DNA of 64,000 nucleotides from a virus, in the IMG/VR virus record IMGVR_UViG_3300042402_002715, positions 1 through 64,000 of that record. One strand, 5' to 3'. Shown in pieces: positions 44,325 through 53,004 of the stretch; the stretch's first letter is position 1; each line of letters begins with the position of its first letter. The position numbers and the translations under genes were made by a program. The notes under the pieces were generated by a model. It did not search any database and was not told the DNA's origin. It saw nothing but the letters and a program-made list of their open reading frames with translations.

Positions 44325-46388
44325 ATGGCAATAGAATTTGTAGATGACAACGACAAAAACAAAAAGAAAACTGATGGTGGAACACCTGTTTTAGATAACT
44401 TCAGTAAAGATTTAATCAAACAAGCTCAATTAGGAAAATTAGATCCTGTAATTGGTAGGGAAAAAGAAATTTTAAGAATTGCTCAAGTCCTATCAAGAAG
44501 AAAGAAAAATAACCCAATCATTATTGGTGAACCAGGTGCTGGAAAAACGGCAATAGTTGAGGGTCTTGCAATGATGATTCATAGCGGTGAATGCCCTAAA
44601 AATTTATCAGATAAAAGAATTGTATCATTAGACATTAATTCAATTGTTGCTGGAACAAAATATAGAGGACAATTTGAAGAAAGAATGAAAGTTATAATTG
44701 AGGAGTTACAAAATAACCCAAATATTATAATTTTTATTGATGAAATTCATACAATGGTTGGTGCTGGCAATAGTTCGGGTTCACTTGATGCGTCAAACAT
44801 ATTCAAACCGGCATTATCAAGAGGTGAAATTCAGTGTATTGGTGCTACAACTCTTGACGAATATAGAAAACACTTTGAGAAAGATGGTGCTCTAGAAAGA
44901 AGATTCCAAAAAATTATTGTTGATCCGTCAACAAAACAAGAAACATTTGAGATTCTTAAATTAAGTAAAGAAAAATATGAAGATCATCACAAGGTTAATT
45001 ACACCGATGAAGCTCTTTGGTTATGTGTCGAATTAGCTGACCGGTATATTACAGATAGAGAATTTCCAGATAAAGCATTTGATATTTTAGATGAAGTTGG
45101 GTCAAGGATGCAAATTGATATTAAACTTCCGGAACATATTGAAAAATTAAAACAGGAAGCTCAAGACATCAAAAAGGAAAAAGCTGATGTTATTAAAAAA
45201 CAAAAATATGAAATGGCTGCTGAATTAAGAGACCGTGAAAAAAATATTTTAACTAACCTTGAGGATGAAAAAAAGAAATTTGAGGAAGAGTTAAAAACTA
45301 GTAAAAGAGGTATTCCAGAAGAGTTAATTTACGAGGTTGTCTCAAACATGACAAAGATACCAGTAAGTAAAATTAATGTGGATGAAAAAAACTCACTTGT
45401 TAATTTAGAAGACACTCTAAATGCTAACGTTATTGGTCAAGAAGAAGCCGTTAAAAAAATATCAAAGTCAATTAGAAGGAATAGGGTCGGTATTAAAGAT
45501 CCAAATAGACCAATAGGTTCATTTATATTCCTTGGGTCAACCGGTGTTGGTAAGACGTTTTTAGCTAAAAAACTGGCAAAAGAAATTTTTGGTAGTGAAG
45601 ATAGTTTGATTCGTGTTGATATGTCCGAATATCAGGAAAAACACACCATATCAAGACTAATAGGTTCTCCTCCGGGATATGTTGGTCACGAAGAGGGTGG
45701 ACAATTGACAGAACAAGTAAAAAATAAACCATATTCAGTGATTTTATTTGATGAGGTAGAAAAGGCAAATAAAGAAATTTTTGGAACTTTACTTCAAATG
45801 TTAGATGATGGACATATGACAGATGGGTTAGGTAGAAAGATCAATTTTAAAAATTGTTTAATTATTATGACATCAAATATTGGTGTTAGAAAAGTTCAAG
45901 ATTTTGGAAGTGGTGTTGGGTTTAAAACAAACAACAACAGTGAAGCTGTTCAAGAGGAATATAAAAGAGATGTTTTGAAAAAAGAATTAAGTAAGTTTTT
46001 TGCTCCAGAATTTTTAAATAGAATTGATGATATTGTAATCTTTAATTCTTTGAAAAAAGAACATGTTGATAAGATTGTTAAACTTGAGATTGATAAATTA
46101 ATTGATAGATTAAAATCAATGAAATACAATTTTACATATGAACAATCGGTAATTGAAAAAATTGCAAAGGTTGGGTTTGATGAATTGTTTGGAGCAAGAC
46201 CAATCAAAAGAGCAATCCAGGATAAAATAGAAGATCTTATTTCAGAAAAAATATTAACAAATGAGGTTGTAGAGGAAAAACAATATATGTTATTTGTTAA
46301 AGGAGAAGGTGATGAGCAAACCATAGAACTAGAAGAAAGGGTTGTTCAAGAACCAAAGAAAAAGGGAAGAAAGAAAAAGGAGGATTAA
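44325..46388 (+). CDS. ClpC-like AAA+ unfoldase
   Basis: 687 residues, lacking the Clp N-domain. D1: GEPGAGKT (68-75) and IIIFIDEIHTMVGAG. Middle: UVR-like KKQKYEMAAELRDREK, as in ClpC/ClpE. D2: GSTGVGKT (404-411), RVDMSEYQEKH and FDEVEKA. After D2, GSGVGFKTN places V531-G532-F533 where ClpC carries its ClpP-docking VGF loop. It could therefore team with host ClpP. No phage ClpP in the window. Confidence 0.92.
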   Translation: MAIEFVDDNDKNKKKTDGGTPVLDNFSKDLIKQAQLGKLDPVIGREKEILRIAQVLSRRKKNNPIIIGEPGAGKTAIVEGLAMMIHSGECPKNLSDKRIVSLDINSIVAGTKYRGQFEERMKVIIEELQNNPNIIIFIDEIHTMVGAGNSSGSLDASNIFKPALSRGEIQCIGATTLDEYRKHFEKDGALERRFQKIIVDPSTKQETFEILKLSKEKYEDHHKVNYTDEALWLCVELADRYITDREFPDKAFDILDEVGSRMQIDIKLPEHIEKLKQEAQDIKKEKADVIKKQKYEMAAELRDREKNILTNLEDEKKKFEEELKTSKRGIPEELIYEVVSNMTKIPVSKINVDEKNSLVNLEDTLNANVIGQEEAVKKISKSIRRNRVGIKDPNRPIGSFIFLGSTGVGKTFLAKKLAKEIFGSEDSLIRVDMSEYQEKHTISRLIGSPPGYVGHEEGGQLTEQVKNKPYSVILFDEVEKANKEIFGTLLQMLDDGHMTDGLGRKINFKNCLIIMTSNIGVRKVQDFGSGVGFKTNNNSEAVQEEYKRDVLKKELSKFFAPEFLNRIDDIVIFNSLKKEHVDKIVKLEIDKLIDRLKSMKYNFTYEQSVIEKIAKVGFDELFGARPIKRAIQDKIEDLISEKILTNEVVEEKQYMLFVKGEGDEQTIELEERVVQEPKKKGRKKKED

Positions 46389-46404
46389 AAACCCTCCTTT
46401 TCTT
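46376..46404. terminator. Bidirectional terminator after the Clp gene
   Basis: AAAAGGAGG/CCTCCTTTT hairpin overlapping the stop, shared with the convergent M20 gene. Confidence 0.8.
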
Positions 46405-47190
46405 TTAATGTTTAGTGTAACCTAATTCCTCTATCATTAACTTACCAACTTTTATGCCATTATATGTGTCCTCAACAACAACATATTCATTTCTTGTGTG
46501 GTAGTTGTAATAACCAATTGATATGTTAAAACAAGATAGACCAAAATTTTGGTTTAACGGAAAGATGTCCGTGTAAGGGTGTCTGTGGTATTTGGTATCA
46601 CCTGGAAAGTGCTCTGTAATTAAACGACCACCAACATTAAAAAATTCTGAATCTCTTTTAAACATTGGTTTATTCATCAAAAACTCGGAAATCATATTGT
46701 TTTCTGGTGCGTCAAATTGAATTACATATCCGATGTTTTTAAAAAACTTGGGGTCAGCATTAGATGATCCTTTACACCCAGTTTCTTCAGCAACAAAAAA
46801 CGCAGCTTTTAGATTTGGTAATTCTTTTAGTAATTCAAGACAAGCATATACACCACATTTATCATCACCACCAATACCGGTTGGGTTTCCTTCATTGTTA
46901 TATGCTTTGAGTGCCAGTTTTATTTCTTTCTGAGCATTTGGTAACATTTCCTCAACAACATTTATTGTGTCAATGTTATGAACAGTATCGGTGTGAGCAA
47001 CAACACAAGGAAAATGGGAAATATCACCATCAGTTTGTTTTGTTGCATAAACATTGTTAAATTGATCAATGTAGTGTGGAATATTGTTTTCAGTCAACCA
47101 ATTACTTATAAACTCAACCATTAAATGTTCTTGATATGTTTTTGTTGGGACCGATAATACTTCCTTTAATAATTCAAAATTTCTTTCCAT
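46405..47190 (-). CDS. M20-family metallopeptidase-like hydrolase
   Basis: 261 residues. Metal motifs in order: AHTDTV (65-70, H66 and D68), GIGGDDKCG (105-113, D109), FFVAEETG (131-138, E135/E136), QFDAPEN (D160), and a C-terminal His in YYNYHTRNEYV. The dimerisation domain is reduced. Relatives cleave peptides or N-acyl amino acids. Its -7 promoter element ends 4 nt before the ATG, so the message is probably leaderless. Confidence 0.83.
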   Translation of the reverse strand: MERNFELLKEVLSVPTKTYQEHLMVEFISNWLTENNIPHYIDQFNNVYATKQTDGDISHFPCVVAHTDTVHNIDTINVVEEMLPNAQKEIKLALKAYNNEGNPTGIGGDDKCGVYACLELLKELPNLKAAFFVAEETGCKGSSNADPKFFKNIGYVIQFDAPENNMISEFLMNKPMFKRDSEFFNVGGRLITEHFPGDTKYHRHPYTDIFPLNQNFGLSCFNISIGYYNYHTRNEYVVVEDTYNGIKVGKLMIEELGYTKH

Positions 47191-47194
47191 ACAA

Positions 47195-47202
47195 CAAATA
47201 TA
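47195..47202 (-). promoter_or_regulatory. Host-type -7 element 4 nt from the ATG
   Basis: TATATTTG on the minus strand ends 4 nt upstream of the M20 start codon, predicting a leaderless message. Confidence 0.65.
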
Positions 47203-47217
47203 GAAATAAAATATGAT

Positions 47218-48285
47218 TTACAAAAATTTTCTTAAAGTTTTTTTGACACTTTCAAATAATTCCGGATGGTATAATGTTAAATTAAGATCTTCAAGGTTAT
47301 TAATAGATCTTTGTTGAATAGGTGAACCTGAACCTGGTTTTTGGATTTGCATATGTAGTGTATTTGTCTTTTCATCCAAAGATATAAACTTTATAGTAAT
47401 CTTTTTTTCAGGAATATTAATCCATTTATCAAACCCACCAAGTTCATGGACTTTATTGTATAGTTTATTAAATTCTTCAATATCATACTCATCAGAATTA
47501 TCACGAATTTCATCAAGTATTTTTTCTAAATGTTTTTTAAAGTTTTCTTGTTCTAAATTTTTATCAAAATCATCACACCAACCTTCGTATTGAAGATTCT
47601 CCCAATCACCAATATAACTAACTTGTGGGTATTTTTCGTGTAATTTTGTTAGAAGTCCTTTAAGATCTTCATCTTCAGCGTTTAGTAAACGATATAGTTT
47701 TAAAATAACATTAACTGTTGTCTCAAATTTATAACCGTGACTTTTTTGAACTATTCCGAACCTTTTAAATGGGTTATCAGTTTCTTTTACTATCACCTGT
47801 TTTGCACCCTCATAAATACATTCCTCTCTTTGTTCGGCACTGTCATAAACCAATTCATCAATTACATCTTTAAATCTAGTTTCTAAAAATCTTGATATTT
47901 TAGATAAATTACCATAATCACCTTCAATAACCCTTAAAGTTGGGTTTGTGTATTTTAATATCTCATTTACAAGTTCTGTATTTTCTTGATTAAAGTTTTG
48001 TAACGTATATCCTTCACTCCAATCATCATCATATCTGTAAGTATCCCAATCACCATGATAATAACTACTCATAAATCTTTTAAATATATAACGATCCTCA
48101 TCATCCTCATTAACACCTAAAACATCTAAAAAATCATCGTCATCATCAAAAGTAATTACAACCTTGATTGAATTTGATCCTCTTGTATGACGAACATCAT
48201 ATATTAACTTATCTGGATAGGACCATCTATTGATTTCTTGACCATTTGATAAATTTTTAAAAAATTCGTAGGTTTCACTTGCCAT
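47218..48285 (-). CDS. Hypothetical acidic protein
   Basis: 355 residues, very acidic (FDDDDDFLDVLGVNEDDEDR), rich in Tyr and Trp, no recognised domain. The C-terminal ~60 residues are beta-rich. A TATATTTATC late-like motif lies upstream. It starts next to the tmRNA promoter, divergent from it. Confidence 0.65.
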   Translation of the reverse strand: MASETYEFFKNLSNGQEINRWSYPDKLIYDVRHTRGSNSIKVVITFDDDDDFLDVLGVNEDDEDRYIFKRFMSSYYHGDWDTYRYDDDWSEGYTLQNFNQENTELVNEILKYTNPTLRVIEGDYGNLSKISRFLETRFKDVIDELVYDSAEQREECIYEGAKQVIVKETDNPFKRFGIVQKSHGYKFETTVNVILKLYRLLNAEDEDLKGLLTKLHEKYPQVSYIGDWENLQYEGWCDDFDKNLEQENFKKHLEKILDEIRDNSDEYDIEEFNKLYNKVHELGGFDKWINIPEKKITIKFISLDEKTNTLHMQIQKPGSGSPIQQRSINNLEDLNLTLYHPELFESVKKTLRKFL

Positions 48286-48290
48286 ATTAG

Positions 48291-48300
48291 ATAAATATAA
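48291..48300 (-). promoter_or_regulatory. Late-like motif upstream of the 355-residue gene
   Basis: Minus strand reads TTATATTTAT followed by CTAATATG, 5-6 nt before the start. Confidence 0.4.
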
Positions 48301-48301
48301 T

Positions 48302-48309
48302 TATATTTG
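48302..48309 (+). promoter_or_regulatory. Host-type -7 element for tmRNA
   Basis: TATATTTG, 27 nt upstream of the mature tmRNA 5' end; a short leader would be removed by RNase P. Confidence 0.65.
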
Positions 48310-48336
48310 TATTTATATATAGTTCTTTGATAATAT

Positions 48337-48726
48337 GGGGGTGTTTTTGGATTTGACAGGTATTGGCTGAGGAATAAGGGCATGTAGGGACTGAATTAAT
48401 CTCTTTAAAAACTGATTCACAAAACAACTGGCAATGTGCTAAACAAAATGGAAACTCTTGGATTAGTAAGAGGTTCTGAAGTTACTGTAGCTTAATTAGA
48501 TACGGAAACGGGGGGTCGGCAGACATATAACCTAGCAACAGAAGTCGTAGCTTGATAGAGCACACCGGATGGCTCTTTAAATCCGATTCGGGACCATTGG
48601 TTGTTGATTTACGATGGTGAAGAACAAATCAAATATTTTGGGGTATTAGAAAATACCAACCTAAACATGTAGTCCTTATCTGACAGGATATTATGGACGA
48701 GGGTTCGAGTCCCTCCACCTCCACCA
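48337..48726 (+). ncRNA. ssrA: tmRNA (ssrA), 390 nt
   Basis: 5' GGGGGTG pairs with 3' CACCTCC (G-U at one position), with ACCA encoded. The T arm GAGGG-TTCGAGT-CCCTC is perfect, and TTTGGATTTGACAGG is the conserved 5' tmRNA block. The tag reading frame is near nt 94-160. Two frames are open: one from GCT at 48438 (AKQNGNSWISKRF, stop 48477) and one ending in EVTVA with stop 48493. Neither ends in the usual LAA. tmRNA rescues stalled ribosomes and tags the peptide for proteolysis. Confidence 0.93.
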
Positions 48727-48730
48727 ATTA

Positions 48731-48757
48731 AAACCTCATCTCAGGATGGGGTTTTTT
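48731..48757. terminator. Terminator after tmRNA
   Basis: AACCTCATC/GATGGGGTT hairpin with TCAG loop and T6, shared with the convergent gene at 48760. Confidence 0.85.
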
Positions 48758-48759
48758 AA

Positions 48760-50556
48760 TTAACCAAAATGTTTATATGCGTTACCAATAGCAGATGCTA
48801 ATGAAACTTTGGTACCTACTTTATCTGTTAACCACCCACCAATCAATTGACCGTCTTTATCTGAACTATTAGGGTCCCATTTACCACCTTTAGACCAAGT
48901 TTTACCATTCCAAAATTTTACACTACCATTTTTGTAAAAACCAAGTTGTTTTCCACCATCGTACCCAGTTATAAAATAAGCTTCACCATTACTTGCGTCT
49001 TGTATTTTTAGTTTTGGTGATTTAGTTACACCTAACGCCTTTTTTAGACTACCCCAAATTGATGGACCAAGAACTGTATTCATTACACTCTTTTTTAACT
49101 TACCTGTTGGGTCCATAGCATATCCCGCGTATCCTCCAGTTACGGCATTTAACCTATCTTTACCTACGGTCATAACAACTTTTTGTCCTGTCTCACCTGC
49201 AGATTTAGTTAAACTTTTTTTAATTTTATCAAGAACTTTTGGTATATAGGTAATACCCTTCTCAATCGCCTTAATTGTTGGTCCAATAACAGGTACTTTT
49301 TGTTTTAACATTCTAAGACCTAGTTTTGCATTGGTTGCAGCCTTTCTTATTAATGTATCTATATTTTTAACTACGTTTTGAACATAAGGATAAAAAGACG
49401 GTAGATTTTTTTGTAACCACGCGATTAATACGTGTGCTTCTTGAGCTGCTTCTTTTCCTGGTTTTGCAAGACCTTTCCAAGCTTTACCAATCCAAGCACC
49501 TAAACCGGCACTAAGTATTGCCGCACAATCAGCAATAATGTCAATAAGATTTAATATACCTTTTTCTATATATTTGTAACAATCATATGCTAACATTAGT
49601 GACCAAATTATTGGTTCGGCGATTTCACCAATACCAACAGCATCTAAACCTATTGTTACTATAGAACCTTTAACACCACCTAAAAAATCTCTTATTCCCT
49701 CAATCATTTGATCTGGAGTTGCGGTTTGAAAAAATCTAAAGGCTTTATATTGATCTCTTGTTAATTTTAAACCATTTAAACCAGGAACTAATAACCACCA
49801 ATCACTATCAAAACCTAAATTTTTATCAGCCCAATTAACTGCCGAATCCAAAGTTTTAGTTGACGTATCATACACATCTTTACCAACATCGGTTATTGTA
49901 TCCATCCACCCTTTTTCTGTTTTTTTTGGCGCAACCTTTTTTGGTGCAACCTTTTTTGGTTTGGTTTTCATTAGATTAGTAAATTGTGGACCACCTGCGG
50001 CTCCGGTAAGTTTACCCCATTGACCTAAATTGAAGGCCGGATTAATAAACTTAGATTCTATAATCATATTACTAGCTGGTTGTCCAGCGTACTTTCCTCC
50101 CTGAAATTTAAATAACCAAAGTTTTTTATCAGCACCAGTAAAAGTAATAGGCCATCCACCATTTTTGTTAGTATCTTTATTAATAACCCAAGGTCCCCAA
50201 TACATAAAAGCTGATTTTACTGGATCATTAGCAACTTGCCATTGTACTGGAATACCACCTTTTTTTAGTTGGTCAAATAGTATTTTCCAATAACCAATTT
50301 GATCCGAACCTCTAACCCATTGTTCTGAGATAACATTTTGTTTTCTTGTTTCCCAAACTTCTTTAAAAACTCTTTTTAATTCAGTTTCAGAAATAATTTC
50401 TGTATTTTTTTTTGGTATAAATAAGTTTTCTATTTTATTTTGAATAACTAGATTTTTTGTATTATTGAAATTTTCAGATACTAAATTTTTAGAATCGTAA
50501 TTCATCACAAAACCAATTCTTTTTAAATCATCTTCAAGTATTATATTACTAACCAT
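48760..50556 (-). CDS. Large tagged virion protein, membrane-active paralogue A
   Basis: 598 residues. The tag (IILEDDLKRIGFVMNYDS, then KNLVSEN) predicts a cut after LVSE. Residues ~95-190 carry KSAFMYWGPWVINKDTNKNG and FKFQGGKYAGQPA, nearly identical to paralogue B. A central run of hydrophobic Gly-rich helices (GLDAVGIGEIAEPIIWSLML) could insert into membranes. C-terminal beta repeats (ITGYDGGKQLGFYKNGSVKF) follow. Likely an internal virion protein ejected into the host envelope (inference). Confidence 0.68.
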   Translation of the reverse strand: MVSNIILEDDLKRIGFVMNYDSKNLVSENFNNTKNLVIQNKIENLFIPKKNTEIISETELKRVFKEVWETRKQNVISEQWVRGSDQIGYWKILFDQLKKGGIPVQWQVANDPVKSAFMYWGPWVINKDTNKNGGWPITFTGADKKLWLFKFQGGKYAGQPASNMIIESKFINPAFNLGQWGKLTGAAGGPQFTNLMKTKPKKVAPKKVAPKKTEKGWMDTITDVGKDVYDTSTKTLDSAVNWADKNLGFDSDWWLLVPGLNGLKLTRDQYKAFRFFQTATPDQMIEGIRDFLGGVKGSIVTIGLDAVGIGEIAEPIIWSLMLAYDCYKYIEKGILNLIDIIADCAAILSAGLGAWIGKAWKGLAKPGKEAAQEAHVLIAWLQKNLPSFYPYVQNVVKNIDTLIRKAATNAKLGLRMLKQKVPVIGPTIKAIEKGITYIPKVLDKIKKSLTKSAGETGQKVVMTVGKDRLNAVTGGYAGYAMDPTGKLKKSVMNTVLGPSIWGSLKKALGVTKSPKLKIQDASNGEAYFITGYDGGKQLGFYKNGSVKFWNGKTWSKGGKWDPNSSDKDGQLIGGWLTDKVGTKVSLASAIGNAYKHFG

Positions 50557-50566
50557 TAGTTTTATT

Positions 50567-50576
50567 TATAAATATT
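50567..50576 (-). promoter_or_regulatory. Late-type promoter motif
   Basis: Minus strand reads AATATTTATA about 10 nt upstream of the ATG at 50556. Confidence 0.55.
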
Positions 50577-50589
50577 GTTTATAACTAGT

Positions 50590-52671
50590 TTATCTTGCAA
50601 CATTAGTTGTCTCAACGTCTCTATTAAGGGGTTGTTGAGCATTAAGATTGTTTTGTCTATCTTTTATACTAGCAAGTCTTTTTTGTTCTGCCGCAGCAGC
50701 TTCTTTTCGTCTTTTTTGTTCTGCATCTGTTGCAATTTTGTTTACGTCAACACCAGCAGTTTTAGCTGTTGTGTCAACTGATTTTACTAATCCCTTTGTT
50801 GCTCCACCAACACTTTTTGCTGTTGTTGCTGATACAGAACTTAATTTACCAATATCAGAACCGATATCACCCTGTCCAGATAATTTACCACTTCTTTGTA
50901 AATCAATTTTCTTATTGGCACCCTGCATTCCTTGTATGCCTCCACCGCCAGTGTATCCTAATTTTGCGAATTTGACAACTTTTCCACCAGTCTCACCACC
51001 AACATCTTGACCAACAGCTTCAGCGCCGGCCCAACCTAAATCTGAAGTCAAATCTGATGTAAGATTTGTTTTTAATTTCTGTGATGCTTTCTTTTGTATA
51101 TATGCCTTTCCTCTTTCAGATGCCACCGTACTACCAGCTCCGGCTGCAATTACAAAATCGTCAATAAATTTTGATACTGTGTTTGCTACAGAATTTATTG
51201 CTGTACCAATTTTTGATTTTGCTAGATATTTCCACCAAGATGTTGTTGTTAACCATTTTATAGCTTTGGAGATCATGCCACCAATTTTTGATACTCCGGA
51301 TTTAATAAGGTCCATAATACCTTTAAACCATTTAAACTTTGAGATTTTTGCAATTACACCACCTAATTTAGTTCCAGTACCCATTAATGGTTTTAACACA
51401 CTACCAACAGTTTTGCCGACGGCACCAGTTGTTAAAATATTTACAACATCTAAAAGGATCTCAACAATTTTTGCTTTACCACTAGCAATCCAAACTAAAA
51501 TATCACCTACTAATAAGATACCCCAACCTATTGAACTTACAACTTTACCAACACCTGTAAAATCTAAAATAGTTGTTACTGCCGCACCAGCAACACCACC
51601 TAAAAACATTCTTAGAGACTCAATTAATTTTTCAAAACCATCAATCGGTCTTGAAAATAGTTGTTGTACTCCTTCAGCGGCCTTTTCATAAGCATTTAGA
51701 CCTGTAACATCCCCAACAACACCAGCGGCTCTCATAGTTTGACTAACTGGTGGCGCTTTATATCCTAATTTTTGTAATCCAGTCCATATTTTACGGTATT
51801 GGCCATAATCATAATCACTCATCTCATCTTTCGCCCAATCACCAACATTTTTAATACCGGACATGCCTCTAGCTAAAACTTTTGCATTTACCGCATCAAG
51901 GATTTGTTTACAAGTTATTCTCCCGTATGCTGCAACGGCTTCAGCTTCGTATGTACCGGCACCATCAAAGGCGTAAGCTAATTCTTTAAAAATATCAGCA
52001 GCAACAGCAGGTATTTGATTTGCCGCAATTGGTTTACCATCAGCGGTTTTACAAGCGGCAGATCCTCCTGATTTTGGTTTTGATTTAGATAATTTAAGAA
52101 ATTCAGGACCACCTACAGCACCGGTAGTTTTACCCCATTGAGCTAAATTAAATGTTGCATTAATAAATTTAGATTCTAAGTTTATATTATTAGCTGGTTG
52201 TCCAGCGTATTTTCCTCCTGGGAATTTAAACAACCAAAGTCTTTTGTCGGCACCAGAAAAACTAATTGGCCACCCACCATTTTTATTAGTATCTTTCCAA
52301 ATAACCCAAGGTCCCCAATACATAAATGTTGATTTAACTGGATCATTAGCAACTTGCCATTGTACACCAATCCCTGAAGATTTAAGTTGATCAAATAATA
52401 CTTTCCAATACCCAACTTGATCGGCACCTCTGACCCATTGTTCAGCAATTAAATTTTGTCTTGATTCCCAAACTTCTTTGAATGCTTTTTTAAGTGTTGT
52501 TTCAGAAATAACCTCATTACTTGTTTTAGGTGTGAATAAAGTTTCTATTTTGTTTTCAACAATAACATTTTTACTTGTTTTTTCATTTTCAGTAACAAGT
52601 TTTCCTGGTTCATAATTCATCATGAATCCAATTCTCTTTAAATCTTCTATTAATAAAGTTTGATTAGTCAA
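50590..52671 (-). CDS. Large tagged virion protein, membrane-active paralogue B (TTG start)
   Basis: 693 residues from TTG 52671. This start aligns with the ATG of paralogue A (LTNQTLLIEDLKRIGFMMN) and lies just after a late-type motif. An in-frame ATG at 52752 would lie before that motif and inside a terminator. Cleavage tag ends PGKLVTEN. The WGPWVIWKDTNKNG block, long hydrophobic Gly/Val helices (GFEKLIESLRMFLGGVAGAA) and an Ala/Lys-rich C-terminal coiled coil follow. Probable ejection protein. Confidence 0.66.
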   Translation of the reverse strand: MTNQTLLIEDLKRIGFMMNYEPGKLVTENEKTSKNVIVENKIETLFTPKTSNEVISETTLKKAFKEVWESRQNLIAEQWVRGADQVGYWKVLFDQLKSSGIGVQWQVANDPVKSTFMYWGPWVIWKDTNKNGGWPISFSGADKRLWLFKFPGGKYAGQPANNINLESKFINATFNLAQWGKTTGAVGGPEFLKLSKSKPKSGGSAACKTADGKPIAANQIPAVAADIFKELAYAFDGAGTYEAEAVAAYGRITCKQILDAVNAKVLARGMSGIKNVGDWAKDEMSDYDYGQYRKIWTGLQKLGYKAPPVSQTMRAAGVVGDVTGLNAYEKAAEGVQQLFSRPIDGFEKLIESLRMFLGGVAGAAVTTILDFTGVGKVVSSIGWGILLVGDILVWIASGKAKIVEILLDVVNILTTGAVGKTVGSVLKPLMGTGTKLGGVIAKISKFKWFKGIMDLIKSGVSKIGGMISKAIKWLTTTSWWKYLAKSKIGTAINSVANTVSKFIDDFVIAAGAGSTVASERGKAYIQKKASQKLKTNLTSDLTSDLGWAGAEAVGQDVGGETGGKVVKFAKLGYTGGGGIQGMQGANKKIDLQRSGKLSGQGDIGSDIGKLSSVSATTAKSVGGATKGLVKSVDTTAKTAGVDVNKIATDAEQKRRKEAAAAEQKRLASIKDRQNNLNAQQPLNRDVETTNVAR

Positions 52672-52680
52672 AATAATTTT

Positions 52681-52693
52681 ATTAATAAATATT
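52681..52693 (-). promoter_or_regulatory. Late-type promoter motif deciding a TTG start
   Basis: Minus strand reads AATATTTATTAAT, 10 nt upstream of TTG 52671 and inside the longer ORF, supporting the TTG start. Confidence 0.6.
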
Positions 52694-52710
52694 AGAATTT
52701 TATAAAAAAT

Positions 52711-52740
52711 AAAAAACCCCACCAAAAAAGTGAGGTCTTT
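52711..52740 (-). terminator. Terminator after the lipoprotein gene
   Basis: CCTCAC/GTGGGG hairpin with a 7-nt T-rich loop and T-run on the minus strand, downstream of the stop at 52762. Confidence 0.7.
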
Positions 52741-52761
52741 AAAAAAATTCAAATCTTTAAG

Positions 52762-52935
52762 TTATTTAACAGATGTAGAATCTTTTACGGTTTCTGTTGC
52801 ATTTGTTGTTGCGCTATCAGTAGCACATTCAGTAGCATTAGGCGTTGCGTTTTCTGTTGCTGATTTTTCACCGCAAGATGTCATTAGAGAAATTGTGGTT
52901 AAAAGTGTCAAAGAAATCAAAAATAATTTTTTCAT
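52762..52935 (-). CDS. Small lipoprotein
   Basis: 57 residues. MKKLFLISLTLLTTISLMTS then C21: a lipoprotein signal with lipobox LMTS-C. The mature part is a short Ala/Thr/Asn-rich linker with NATE-type repeats. It would be anchored in a host membrane. Roles could be superinfection exclusion or an Rz1-like lysis component; neither is proven. It lies between two late-gene blocks, near the endolysin and holin. Confidence 0.72.
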   Translation of the reverse strand: MKKLFLISLTLLTTISLMTSCGEKSATENATPNATECATDSATTNATETVKDSTSVK

Positions 52936-53004
52936 TTTTAAAAGAGAAATTAAGGTTTATTTATTATATATATACTAAAAAAATTTATAAAGTAAAAAGT
53001 AAAG

